Source: Hyalangium versicolor
GTDB taxonomy: Bacteria > Myxococcota > Myxococcia > Myxococcales > Myxococcaceae
DNA length: 64,000 nucleotides
Reading direction: 5' to 3'
Assembly (NCBI RefSeq): GCF_020103695.1
Contig: NZ_JAHXBF010000025.1
Location: 62,001 to 126,000, forward strand
In this document: positions 53,530-62,219 of the stretch, in pieces
Position numbering within the stretch: position 1 is the stretch's first letter
How the letters are laid out: each line of letters starts with the position of its first letter
Translations under genes and position numbers: made by a program
The notes under the pieces: generated by a model
Databases searched by the model: none
Seen by the model: only the letters and a program-made list of their open reading frames with translations
What the model was told of the DNA's origin: nothing

Positions 53530-54030
53530 ATGTCTCCGCGTCTGGTCGTCCTCCTGAGCGCCGCCCTGCTGGCCAGCGGGTGCGAAGTGACCACCGAGCT
53601 CGGCAAGAAGTGCGTCCTGGTGAAGAAGCCGTCCGATGAGGAGGTGGCTCAGGGCATCCGTTCCAAGCCGGTGATCAACAGCGAGATCGCCGCCGGCCAG
53701 GACTTCATCTCCTTCGGCGCCACGGACTGTGAGGATCTCATCTGCGTCCGGGATGCCGAGTTCGTACCGGAAGACACGAGCCCGAACGTCGCGGCCGAGG
53801 GTTACTGCAGCCAGGAGTGCGTGGAGGGCAGTACCGGGGACTGCGAGGTGACGGACACTTCGGTGCCGGATGCCCTCAAGGACCGCATCGTCTGCCGCTC
53901 GCTGCTGCTGGACCAGGCGACGCTGGAACGTCTGAAGCGAGACGATCCGGTCACCTACCGCAGGACATTCGGGGAGACGAACTCCCCCTACTTCTGCTCG
54001 GGCAAGCTGTCCTCGACGGCCCCGCAGTGA
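53530..54030 (+). CDS. cglC: Gliding-motility lipoprotein CglC/GltK-like
   Basis: A 166-residue predicted lipoprotein (lipobox LLASGC, cysteine at residue 18) with about ten further cysteines in the mature part, including CEDLIC, YCSQEC and FCSG, so several disulfides are likely. It lies divergently from the two gliding barrel genes. As I recall, M. xanthus CglC (GltK) is a small Cys-rich outer-membrane lipoprotein encoded beside gltB and gltA and needed for adventurous gliding. The assignment rests on gene order, size and class, not on a direct alignment. A purine-rich stretch (AAGAGG) precedes the ATG. Confidence 0.75.
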   Translation: MSPRLVVLLSAALLASGCEVTTELGKKCVLVKKPSDEEVAQGIRSKPVINSEIAAGQDFISFGATDCEDLICVRDAEFVPEDTSPNVAAEGYCSQECVEGSTGDCEVTDTSVPDALKDRIVCRSLLLDQATLERLKRDDPVTYRRTFGETNSPYFCSGKLSSTAPQ

Positions 54031-54110
54031 GACACTGGCGCGCGGCCCTTTAGATCTTTTTCGCGCGCCATTCGTCTGATGCAGGGCCTGCCGTTTCTAG
54101 GAGCCCTGCC

Positions 54111-55547
54111 ATGAACAAGACGACGACCTTCCTGGGTCTGGCCGGAGCGCTCGCGCTCGTGGCCCTGGTGCTGGGGATGCCGCATGTGGTGTCCCCTCCC
54201 CCGCCGCCCCAGCCGCACATCGCCACCCCGGTGGCGCCCACTCCCCCTCCTCCTCCCACCCCGCCGGCCAGCACCTCGCAGGGCTCGCTGACCATGACGA
54301 GCCGGCTGAGCCACCCGTACATCGTCCCGGGCAGCACGGATGTGTTCGTCACGGTGGACGTCACGGGCGCGGAAGTCCCGGGCTCGAAGCGCAGCCCGGT
54401 GAACCTGGCGCTGGTGATCGATCGCTCCGGCTCCATGAATGGCTACAAGCTGGCGCAGGCCAAGCAGGCGGCGCGGCAGCTGGTGGGGATGCTGACGGAG
54501 GATGACCGGCTGGCGATCGTCCACTACGGCTCGGACGTGAAGAGCCTGCCGAGCATGCAGGCCACGGCCTCCAACCGGCAGCGGATGCTGCAGTACATCG
54601 ACGGAATCTGGGACGAGGGCGGCACCAACATCGGCGCGGGCCTGACGACGGGGCAGCACCAGGTGAACACGGCGCGCAGCCAGTACCAGGTCAACCGCAT
54701 CATCCTCATCAGCGATGGGCAGCCCACCGAGGGAGTGACGGATGACGAGGGCCTGAAGCAGGTGGTGAAGAACATCCGCGCCGAGGGCGTGACGGTGAGC
54801 TCCATCGGCGTGGGCACGGACTTCAACGAGGATCTGATGCAGGCGTTCGCCGAGTACGGCGCGGGGGCATACGGCTTCCTGGAGGACGCGGGCAAGCTGG
54901 CCACGCTCTTCCAGAAGGATCTGCAGCAGGCCACCACGCAGGTGGCGCGCAATGTGGAGCTGTCCTTCACCCTGCCCGAGGGCGTCACCCTGGGCGAGGT
55001 GCTGGGCTACCGGGCGCACCAGGCCGGACGCACCGTGCGCGTGCCGATGCCGGACTTCTCCGCGGGCCAGACCGAGCGCGTGGTGGCGCGGGTGACGGTG
55101 ACGGGCTCGGCGGTGGGGCAGGCGGTGGACGTGACGGGGGTGAAGCTGACGTACACGGACCTGCTGAAGGACGGAACAGTGGAGAGCGGGGCCGCGCTGT
55201 CGGCGATGGTGACCGACCGCCGCGAGGAGGTGGCGGCGAAGCAGGACAAGGAGGCCACGGTGTACGCGGCGCGAGCTCGCGGCGCGGCGAACCTCCAGAA
55301 GGCGGCGGAGGCCCTCAAGGTCGGCCGCCGGGACGAGGCGCGGCAGCTCATCCAGCAGAACCAGGAGATGTTCGACGACGTGGCCGCGGTGGCGGGGGCT
55401 CCGGCGGTGGCGGCGGACAAGGCTGCGCAGCAGGCGGCGTATGACGAGTACGAGTCGGCCCAGAGCGAGGAGGCAGTGAACACGGCGGTGAAGAAGTCCA
55501 AGGTCCAGGCTCTCAAGGACTTCGGGCGCATGGGCTCGACGTACTGA
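54111..55547 (+). CDS. VWA-domain exported protein
   Basis: A 478-residue protein with an N-terminal membrane or signal segment (about 7-24), a Pro-rich linker (28-55) and a von Willebrand A domain (about 98-275). The MIDAS metal site is complete: DRSGSMN near 107, GGTNIGAG near 170 and SDGQPTEG near 203. The C-terminal 200 residues are beta-sandwich then helical (370-470). Similar to VIT/VWA surface proteins, it may bind a partner through a metal ion. It lies 80 bases after the cglC-like gene and is followed by a strong terminator. Confidence 0.9.
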   Translation: MNKTTTFLGLAGALALVALVLGMPHVVSPPPPPQPHIATPVAPTPPPPPTPPASTSQGSLTMTSRLSHPYIVPGSTDVFVTVDVTGAEVPGSKRSPVNLALVIDRSGSMNGYKLAQAKQAARQLVGMLTEDDRLAIVHYGSDVKSLPSMQATASNRQRMLQYIDGIWDEGGTNIGAGLTTGQHQVNTARSQYQVNRIILISDGQPTEGVTDDEGLKQVVKNIRAEGVTVSSIGVGTDFNEDLMQAFAEYGAGAYGFLEDAGKLATLFQKDLQQATTQVARNVELSFTLPEGVTLGEVLGYRAHQAGRTVRVPMPDFSAGQTERVVARVTVTGSAVGQAVDVTGVKLTYTDLLKDGTVESGAALSAMVTDRREEVAAKQDKEATVYAARARGAANLQKAAEALKVGRRDEARQLIQQNQEMFDDVAAVAGAPAVAADKAAQQAAYDEYESAQSEEAVNTAVKKSKVQALKDFGRMGSTY

Positions 55548-55579
55548 GCCAGGACAGGGCTCCCCAGGCAGGCACCTCA

Positions 55580-55620
55580 CCGAGGGCTCCGCTGGCAACG
55601 GCGGGGCCCTTGGTGTTTTC
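55580..55620 (+). terminator. Rho-independent terminator after the VWA gene
   Basis: A 15-base stem (55580-55594 with 55599-55613, including three G-U pairs) is capped by a GCAA tetraloop and followed by TGTTTTC. It lies 33 bases after the VWA stop. Confidence 0.8.
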
Positions 55621-55721
55621 GCGTCCTGCGATTCTGGAGTTGACCGGTGGAATCCCGCCGCCCTATCTCCGCGTTCCTCCTGCTTCCTGGCAGGAGAGCG
55701 CACAGAGAGAGAGGACACGGC

Positions 55722-56219
55722 ATGGCGAGCGCGGACACCCCCTGGGTCGGGGTCATCATGGGCGGCAAGAGCGACCTCGAGTACCTGCGCCCGGCGATCG
55801 AGATCCTCACGGAGCTGGGTGTTCCTCACGAGGTGCGGGTGGTGTCGGCCCACCGGACGCCGGACTGGATGATGGAGTACGCGTCCACGGCCGAGTCCCG
55901 AGGGCTGTCGGTCATCATCGCGGCGGCGGGAGGAGCGGCCCACCTGCCTGGCATGGTGGCGAGCAAGACGCTGCTGCCCGTGCTCGGAGTGCCCATGCCG
56001 ACCACGGTGCTCAACGGCCTGGATGCCCTGATGTCCATCGTGCAGATGCCCAAGGGCGTGCCCGTGGGGACGCAGGCCATCGGCAAGCCGGGAGCGGCGA
56101 ACGCGGCGCTGCATGCGGCGTCCATTCTGGCACTCAAGTATCCAGAGCTGCGCGCGCGGTTGGCCTCGTGGCGTCAGGCACGGACGGATGAGGTGTTGCG
56201 CGAGCGGGAGATCTCATGA
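55722..56219 (+). CDS. purE: N5-carboxyaminoimidazole ribonucleotide mutase
   Basis: A 165-residue class I PurE from the ATG at 55722, preceded by a GAGAGAGG ribosome site. It moves the carboxyl group of N5-CAIR to give CAIR in purine synthesis. It has VGVIMGGKSDLE (phosphate loop), VVSAHRTPDWM (catalytic His) and IAAAGGAAHLPGM. The longer frame from 55647 lacks a better start. purK overlaps its stop by 4 bases, so the pair works together. Confidence 0.96.
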   Translation: MASADTPWVGVIMGGKSDLEYLRPAIEILTELGVPHEVRVVSAHRTPDWMMEYASTAESRGLSVIIAAAGGAAHLPGMVASKTLLPVLGVPMPTTVLNGLDALMSIVQMPKGVPVGTQAIGKPGAANAALHAASILALKYPELRARLASWRQARTDEVLREREIS

Positions 56220-57352
56220 CCACGGTCCTTCCTGGCGGGACGATTGGCATCCTGGGCGGCGGGCAGTTGGGCCGGATGATGGCGCTGTCGGCGCGCACGC
56301 TGGGGTTCCAGGTGCAGGCGCTGGATCCGGATCCCGCGTGCCCGGCGCGCTGGGTGGTGGACCAGTGCTACACAGCGGATTTCGGCGACGCCAGGGCCGC
56401 GGCGCAGTTGGCTCGCTCGTGCGACGTGGTGACACTGGAGATCGAGAAGATTCCTCTCTCCTCGCTGCGCGCGGCGGCGGAGCAGGCTCCACTGCGGCCC
56501 TCGGCCGCTGTTCTGGAGATGATTCAGCACCGGGGCCGGCAGAAGGCATGGCTGGCGAAGCAGGGCTTCCCGCTCGGGCCGTGGCGCGAGGTGAACAGCG
56601 CCGAGGAGCTGGGCACAACGGTGGAGGCGCTGGGCGGGAAGTCGTTCGTGAAGTCCTGCGAGGGCGGCTACGACGGACGCGGGCAGGTGGTGGTGAAGGC
56701 CGCCTCGGAGACCGCGCAGGCATGGCGGGATCTGGGCGAGCGCGCGGTGGTGGCGGAGGCCACGCTGGACCTGCAGTCCGAGCTGTCCGTGCTGGTGGCT
56801 CGGAGCCCTCGTGGGGAGACGGTGGTGTACCCGCCCGCCTTCAACCACCACGAGGACCGCATCCTGGCGTGGTCGCTGCTGCCCGGTCCGCTGCCGCCGC
56901 AGGTGACGGTGGAGGCGACGAAGATCGCCCGGGACATGGCGAACGCGCTGGAGGTCGAGGGGCTGCTGGTGGTGGAGATGTTCCTGCTGAAGGACGGGCG
57001 GTTGTTGGTGAACGAGCTGGCGCCGCGTCCCCACAACAGCTTCCACGCCACGGAGGTGGCCTGCCTCACCAGCCAGTTCGAGCAGGCGGTGCGAGCGGTG
57101 TGCAACCTGCCACTGGGCTCGGTGGAGGTGGTGCGTCCGGCGGCGATCGTGAACCTGCTAGGAGACCTGTGGCTGCATGAAGGTGGGCCCCGCTTCGAGC
57201 AGGTGCTGGCAATGCCGGGCGTGCGGCTGCACCTGTACGGCAAGCGCGACGCTCGAAAGGGCCGGAAGATGGGGCACCTGTCCGCGGTGGGCGCGACGCC
57301 CGATGACGCGCTGGCTCGGGTGAAGGCCGCCTCGCAGGCCCTGGGGATGTGA
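56216..57352 (+). CDS. purK: N5-carboxyaminoimidazole ribonucleotide synthase
   Basis: A 378-residue ATP-grasp enzyme that makes N5-CAIR from AIR, bicarbonate and ATP, feeding PurE. It starts with IGILGGGQLGRMMALSA and has the ATP-grasp elements FVKSCEGGYDGRGQ and LVNELAPRPHNSFHAT. It overlaps purE by ATGA. The Cys-tRNA(Pro) deacylase gene starts 4 bases downstream, so all three are probably one transcript. Confidence 0.96.
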   Translation: MTTVLPGGTIGILGGGQLGRMMALSARTLGFQVQALDPDPACPARWVVDQCYTADFGDARAAAQLARSCDVVTLEIEKIPLSSLRAAAEQAPLRPSAAVLEMIQHRGRQKAWLAKQGFPLGPWREVNSAEELGTTVEALGGKSFVKSCEGGYDGRGQVVVKAASETAQAWRDLGERAVVAEATLDLQSELSVLVARSPRGETVVYPPAFNHHEDRILAWSLLPGPLPPQVTVEATKIARDMANALEVEGLLVVEMFLLKDGRLLVNELAPRPHNSFHATEVACLTSQFEQAVRAVCNLPLGSVEVVRPAAIVNLLGDLWLHEGGPRFEQVLAMPGVRLHLYGKRDARKGRKMGHLSAVGATPDDALARVKAASQALGM

Positions 57353-57356
57353 CGCC

Positions 57357-57833
57357 ATGAAGACGAACGCGGCCCGCCAACTGGATACGCTCGGCATCAA
57401 GTACGAGCTGCGCGAGTACGAGGTGGATCCAGAGGATCTGTCCGCCGAGACGGTGGCCGCCAAGGTGGGACTGCCAGCGGAGCAAGTCTTCAAGACGCTG
57501 GTGGCACGAGGGGATCGGACGGGCGTGTTGATGGCGGTGGTGCCGGGCGACGCGGAGCTGGATTTGAAGGCGTTGGCGAAGCTGAGCGGGGACCGGAAGG
57601 TGGACACGGTGCCGCTCAAGGAACTGCAGCCGCTGACGGGCTACATCCGCGGTGGAGTGACGGCGATTGGCGGCAAGAAGGAGTACCCCGTCTACGTGGA
57701 CGAGACGGTGGAGCTTTTCGACATCATCTCCGTGTCTGCGGGCGTGAGAGGAACGCAGATCCTCATTTCCCCAGCGGACTACCTGAAGGTCGTCAAGGGG
57801 AAGCCGGGTCCCATCTCCCGGCCCAAAGCCTGA
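57357..57833 (+). CDS. ybaK: Cys-tRNA(Pro)/Cys-tRNA(Cys) deacylase YbaK
   Basis: A 158-residue member of the YbaK/EbsC editing family, which hydrolyses mischarged Cys-tRNA(Pro). It has VFKTLVARGDRTG with the conserved lysine, GYIRGGVTAIGGKKEYPVY and the C-terminal RGTQILISPADYLKV. Length is usual. It lies 4 bases after purK on the same strand and ends 4 bases before the convergent dehydrogenase gene. YbaK is a single-domain trans-editing factor. Confidence 0.94.
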   Translation: MKTNAARQLDTLGIKYELREYEVDPEDLSAETVAAKVGLPAEQVFKTLVARGDRTGVLMAVVPGDAELDLKALAKLSGDRKVDTVPLKELQPLTGYIRGGVTAIGGKKEYPVYVDETVELFDIISVSAGVRGTQILISPADYLKVVKGKPGPISRPKA

Positions 57834-57837
57834 TTGA

Positions 57838-58863
57838 TCAATCCTTCGCCGCTTTGGGCGCGAAGTACACCTTGCCGGCTGTCATGTTCGAGGCGGCGAT
57901 GCGCAATGCCTCTCCTGCTGACTCCAGTGGCAGCTTCGCGCGAACCGGGGTCTCGAAGTCCTTGCCCAACAACGTCGGCACTTCCACCAGCGCGCGGAGC
58001 TGGTCCTTGCCGAAGCTCCCCTTGAAGAACTCCGAGAGCCAGAAGCCCTCGATCTTCTTCTGATGGAAGATGAGCTCTCCCGGGTGGATGCGGCTCTCCT
58101 GCTCCGAGAGCCCTCCGTAGACGATCACCGTCCCCTCATCCACCAGCGCCCGTGCCAGGTGCCCTGTCATCGATCCCGCGACGGCGTCGAAGGCCAGCGA
58201 TACACCCAGTTCCTGGCAGATGAGCCGCAGCCTCTCCTCGAACTCGGGCTCACTGCTATTCACCACGTGCTCGGCCCCCAGCTTGCGCAGCATCGCCTCC
58301 TGCTCGGAGCGGCGGACCACGTTCACCAGCGGGATCTTCTCCTTGCGCGCCAGCTTCTGCAGCATGCGCCCCACAGTGCTCGCCGCCGCGCTCTGCACCA
58401 GCGCCTTGTGCTTCCCCTGTCGCGCTCGATCCATCAACGCCCACGCCGAGAACGGGTTCACGAAGAAGCTGGCGCCCTGCTCGTCACTGATTCGCGGGAG
58501 CAGAGGGATGCACTGCTTCATCGGCACCACCACGTACTCCGCCCACGTTCCGGCATCCGAGGGCACGGGCACACATCCCACTCGCCGCCCCACCAACAGC
58601 CGCCCCGCCAGACTCCCCGCCGCCACCACCGTCCCGCTCCCCTCGAAGCCCGGCACTGCTGGCAGCGGCTTCTTCACCCCGTAGAGTCCTCGAACGAACA
58701 TCAGATCCGCTGGGTTGATCGGCGCCGCCGCCACCCGGACCAACACCTGCCCCGCCCCAGGCCTGGGGACTGGAACTTCCATGACTTGCAGAGACTCGGG
58801 CCGACCGTCGTAGGCCTTCAGGCACAGCGCTCGCATCGTCTCGGGCAGGGCGGTGGTCGTCAT
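57838..58863 (-). CDS. Zinc-independent MDR-family quinone oxidoreductase-like dehydrogenase
   Basis: A 341-residue medium-chain dehydrogenase/reductase. The N-terminal substrate domain has PINPADLMFVRGLYG and PGFEGSGTV, and the Rossmann cofactor domain spans about 150-280. The catalytic-zinc GHE motif of alcohol dehydrogenases is absent, so it belongs with NADPH-dependent quinone or enoyl reductases (QOR/MECR type). The substrate is unknown. It is divergent from a membrane coiled-coil gene with 71 bases between; that gap holds a palindrome. Confidence 0.92.
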   Translation of the reverse strand: MTTTALPETMRALCLKAYDGRPESLQVMEVPVPRPGAGQVLVRVAAAPINPADLMFVRGLYGVKKPLPAVPGFEGSGTVVAAGSLAGRLLVGRRVGCVPVPSDAGTWAEYVVVPMKQCIPLLPRISDEQGASFFVNPFSAWALMDRARQGKHKALVQSAAASTVGRMLQKLARKEKIPLVNVVRRSEQEAMLRKLGAEHVVNSSEPEFEERLRLICQELGVSLAFDAVAGSMTGHLARALVDEGTVIVYGGLSEQESRIHPGELIFHQKKIEGFWLSEFFKGSFGKDQLRALVEVPTLLGKDFETPVRAKLPLESAGEALRIAASNMTAGKVYFAPKAAKD

Positions 58864-58889
58864 CCACAGACCTTTTTATTCGCACGCGC

Positions 58890-58903
58890 GTTCCCACGGG
58901 AAC
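58890..58903. promoter_or_regulatory. Palindrome in the divergent gap
   Basis: GTTCCC and GGGAAC form a perfect inverted repeat with a 2-base spacer in the 71-base gap between two divergent genes. It may be an operator for either. Confidence 0.4.
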
Positions 58904-58934
58904 CTTTCTCTCGCCCGCCGCGTCGGAGTTACCG

Positions 58935-60188
58935 ATGTCCGCCACTGTCCTGCAGCTCCACCACCGCGAAACCTTCGAGCGAAACGTCACCCGCGCACTG
59001 GCCGCCGGCGCCGGCGCCGGCCTGCTGCACCTGGCCATTCACAAGGCCGGCCTGGCGTTGCCCCTCGCCTACATGGTCCTCGCCGGTACCCTGCTCGCAG
59101 TGGCTCGAGGGGACAAGTGGGACCGGCTCCTGCTGTCCGGCCTGGGCGTGCTGCTCCCCGCCCTCCCCTATGCCCTCGGCATGGCACCCGCGTGGACGGC
59201 GGGACTGAGCGCCGCAGCGGCCGGTGCCCTGTTGGTTCGCGCCCACCTCAACGAACGCGGCGAGGAGAGCCAGGTCGGCGAGCGGCGCCCTACCTTCATC
59301 AACTACGTGCTCGGCGCGGGCCTATGCGCTGGACTCACCCTCGGCGGTGTGGCGGTGGCCCGCATCCTCGCCGCAAGGATGGCGGACCTGGCGACCCCGG
59401 TGCTGCTTGGCGCTGGAGTGACAGGCGCCATCGTGGGCCTCTTTGTCGGGCTCAGCTCCGTGGCCGCGCACCTGGCGCTCGCCTCGGATCCCGTGGAGGC
59501 GCGCTGCGAGGAGCTGCTGCCCCAACTCTCGGGTGATTTCCATACTCTGGCCCAGCGCGCGCTCACCATCTACCGGCAGTGCGGCCAGTCCCTGGCACAG
59601 CTCCCCCGCGAGCCCGCCCGCGAAGAGATGGCTCGCACACTGTCCCGAATGACGAAGGATGCTGTGGAGCTGGCCTCGGAGTGGGCCGGCGTGGAAACCC
59701 AACTCGAGGAGCGCGCCCAAACGGAGCTTCAGACCGAGCGCGAGGAATTGCTCCGTGCCGCGAAGGCGAGCACCGATATGGTGGCCCGTCGTCAGCTCGA
59801 GTCCGCCGCTGCCTCGCTGGGCGAAGAGGTGGAGCGGCTGGGAGAGCTCAAGCAGCGCCGCGAGCGCATCCTCGCGCGGATCCGGGCCCAGGTGGCTCAG
59901 TTGGATCGGGCCCGCGTGGCGCTCCTGTCGCTGCGCAGTGGGCACGCGCAGATGAAGGCCGCAGAGCTCTCGGCACTGTCCCGCCGCTTCCGCGCGCTCT
60001 CCTCCTCGCAGATCGAGGAGGGTCAGGCGATGGACGCAGTGGCCGCCCAGGCGACGCTCGCTCAGACCGAGCCGGCGCCCTCGGTTCCGGCTCCCACAAC
60101 CGCCAGCCCCGAGGCCATGGCTCCCGTTGCTCCGATTGCCGAAGACGCGGAGGTGCCCTCGGCGCCCGTGCAGGAGCGCGTCTCCTGA
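58935..60188 (+). CDS. Membrane-anchored coiled-coil protein of unknown function
   Basis: A 417-residue protein. The first 185 residues contain five or six hydrophobic segments (about 20-110 and 120-185). Residues 190-365 are strongly helical and rich in Glu, Arg, Leu and Gln, with heptad character (for example ELLPQL, EERAQTELQ, ERLGELKQRRERI), so a long cytosolic coiled coil is likely. The last 45 residues are Pro/Ala-rich. I recognise no family. It could be a scaffold or a membrane-tethered spacer. It is a single gene followed by a 190-base gap before the EAL gene. Confidence 0.8.
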   Translation: MSATVLQLHHRETFERNVTRALAAGAGAGLLHLAIHKAGLALPLAYMVLAGTLLAVARGDKWDRLLLSGLGVLLPALPYALGMAPAWTAGLSAAAAGALLVRAHLNERGEESQVGERRPTFINYVLGAGLCAGLTLGGVAVARILAARMADLATPVLLGAGVTGAIVGLFVGLSSVAAHLALASDPVEARCEELLPQLSGDFHTLAQRALTIYRQCGQSLAQLPREPAREEMARTLSRMTKDAVELASEWAGVETQLEERAQTELQTEREELLRAAKASTDMVARRQLESAAASLGEEVERLGELKQRRERILARIRAQVAQLDRARVALLSLRSGHAQMKAAELSALSRRFRALSSSQIEEGQAMDAVAAQATLAQTEPAPSVPAPTTASPEAMAPVAPIAEDAEVPSAPVQERVS

Positions 60189-60378
60189 GCCTGCTGTCTC
60201 CCTGAACTTTCGAAGCGCACCCAGGCGCGCGTTGAGCAGACGACATCCGTCTCTCGCCTCCCTGCTCTCCAGACCTGGAAGCGAGCTCTCGGCCGTTGCG
60301 CTCAAGTGACGGAGCTGTTGCCTGGCGCTCACTCGACGGGCGTGGGGCGGTCAGAGGGATCCGTTACATCTTCCAGGC

Positions 60379-62184
60379 ATGACGCTCCCCCTGATCAACA
60401 GTGTCACCGAGCGGCCAGCCTGGCTCTGGGCCGGAGACGAGCCACGGATCACCTCGGTGTTCCAGCCGATCGTGGACCTGATGACGGGAGAGGCCATCGG
60501 GTACGAGGTACTCTCACGGGGCGTGGGTCCCATCCAGGCTCCACATGTGCTCTTCACCAAGGCGCGGGTGGAAGGTGTCACATGGGAGCTGGAGCGAGCG
60601 TGCTGGACAGCGGCCGTCCGGCGAATTGCCCTGCTGCCGCTCGAGGAGCGCCGCGTCCCCTTCTTCTTCAACGTCGGACCGGACGTACTGAGCGATCCAC
60701 GCTTCGGAGATGGATCCACGCTGGAGCTGCTCGCGCAGTACGGAATGAGCCCGAGACAGATCGTCTTGGAGATCACGGAGACAAGCACCTTCGCGAGCGT
60801 CGATCAGCTTCAGCAGCTCATGCGCCAGTACATGGGCCACGGCTTCAGGATCGCGCTGGATGACTTTGGCGCGGGGCACTCGGGGCTGGTGACGCTGGTG
60901 CACAGTGCGCCGCATTACATCAAGCTGGACCAGGCGCTGGTGCGGGACATCCACCAGCACAGCTACCGGCAGCACCTGGTGAAGTCTCTGGTCGACTTTG
61001 CCTCCAGCGTGGACAGCACCTTGATCGCCGAGGGCGTGGAGACGTGGGAGGAACTGAACGTGCTGCTGCGGCTGGGCGTCCGTCATGCGCAGGGGTTCCT
61101 GGTGGCGCGGCCCGCGAGCGATCCCCCCCAGCCCTCGCGGGAGTTCGATTTGCGCCGCCGCGAGGCGATCCGCGCGCACCACTTCCAGAAGGACGAGGAC
61201 GACGAGACGGTGGGGGGCATCGTCATCCGCAGGCTGTGCGTGGACGCGGAGATGACGACGGAGGAGCTGGACCGGCTCTTCCGCCGCACCCCAGAGCTGG
61301 ATCACGTGGTGATTGTCGGCGAGGAGAAGCCTCGGGCGTTGGTGACGCGGCAGCACTTCTACGCGAAGACGGCGGGGCCTTTCGGCTACCCGCTGCTGCA
61401 GAAGAAGCCCGCGGAGCTGACTTCGAGCGAGCGGCCGTTGATGGTGGAGGACACGATGGCGATTACCGCTCTGGCGAAGGTGGCCATGGAACGGGCGCCG
61501 GAGTCCCTTTACGATCCCGTGGTGGTGACTGACGCGCAGGGGCGGTTCCTGGGCACAGTGACGATGAAGCAGCTGATCGGCCGAGCCACAGAGCTGGAGG
61601 TTCGGGCGGCCACAGGGGCGAATCCGCTCACGCAACTGCCAGGGAACCGGATGATCGAACGGTGGATCCGGCAGGTGCTACAGGGTCCAGGGTTCACGGT
61701 GATCTACGGGGATCTGGATCACTTCAAGGAGTACAACGACCGCTATGGCTTCCTGCTGGGAGACAAGCTGATCCGGCTCACGGCGCGCGTGCTGTCGGAG
61801 AGCCTGCACCTGTTCCCGCGTGGGAGCCACCTGGGACATGTGGGAGGAGACGACTTCGTGCTCGTGTGCCCGGACGCGGTAGACCCCTCAGCGCTCGAGG
61901 TGATCTGTCAGCGCTTCGATGAGGAGAAAAGTGCGCTGTTCGACGCAACAGACCTGGAGCGCGGGTGGTTCGAGGCCACGGACCGGAAGGGCACGTGCGT
62001 GGAGGTGCCTCCGGTGACCCTGAGCCTGGCAGTGCTGGACAGCCGGAAACTGGGTGGCAGCGTACATCCCGCCTCACTGTCGAGCATGGCGGCTTCACTG
62101 AAGAAGAAGGTGAAGGAACTGGCGGCCAGCAGGCGCACCAGCACGTTCATGTTCGAGCGTCGCGCACAGATTCAAGAGAGGTAG
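60379..62184 (+). CDS. EAL-CBS-GGDEF cyclic-di-GMP signalling protein
   Basis: A 601-residue soluble protein. The N-terminal EAL domain (about 20-245) keeps the key phosphodiesterase residues: EVL in place of EAL at 43-45, the FFFN asparagine, LEITE, DDFGAGHSG, IKLD and AEGVET. A CBS pair follows (about 270-400), then a GGDEF domain (about 415-600) with the signature GGDDF. Asp in place of the fourth-position Glu may weaken cyclase activity. It is probably a c-di-GMP phosphodiesterase with a nucleotide-sensing centre and a regulatory GGDEF; this is inference. No sensor or membrane domain is present. Confidence 0.93.
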   Translation: MTLPLINSVTERPAWLWAGDEPRITSVFQPIVDLMTGEAIGYEVLSRGVGPIQAPHVLFTKARVEGVTWELERACWTAAVRRIALLPLEERRVPFFFNVGPDVLSDPRFGDGSTLELLAQYGMSPRQIVLEITETSTFASVDQLQQLMRQYMGHGFRIALDDFGAGHSGLVTLVHSAPHYIKLDQALVRDIHQHSYRQHLVKSLVDFASSVDSTLIAEGVETWEELNVLLRLGVRHAQGFLVARPASDPPQPSREFDLRRREAIRAHHFQKDEDDETVGGIVIRRLCVDAEMTTEELDRLFRRTPELDHVVIVGEEKPRALVTRQHFYAKTAGPFGYPLLQKKPAELTSSERPLMVEDTMAITALAKVAMERAPESLYDPVVVTDAQGRFLGTVTMKQLIGRATELEVRAATGANPLTQLPGNRMIERWIRQVLQGPGFTVIYGDLDHFKEYNDRYGFLLGDKLIRLTARVLSESLHLFPRGSHLGHVGGDDFVLVCPDAVDPSALEVICQRFDEEKSALFDATDLERGWFEATDRKGTCVEVPPVTLSLAVLDSRKLGGSVHPASLSSMAASLKKKVKELAASRRTSTFMFERRAQIQER

Positions 62185-62219
62185 GCGCTGGTCATCACTG
62201 GGAGATAGAACCTCCAGAC

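Noticed and set aside
53988..56114. 708-codon minus-strand frame opposite the VWA and purE genes
   Set aside because: The plus-strand genes have full motifs and a terminator; the antisense product is His/Arg-rich without domains.
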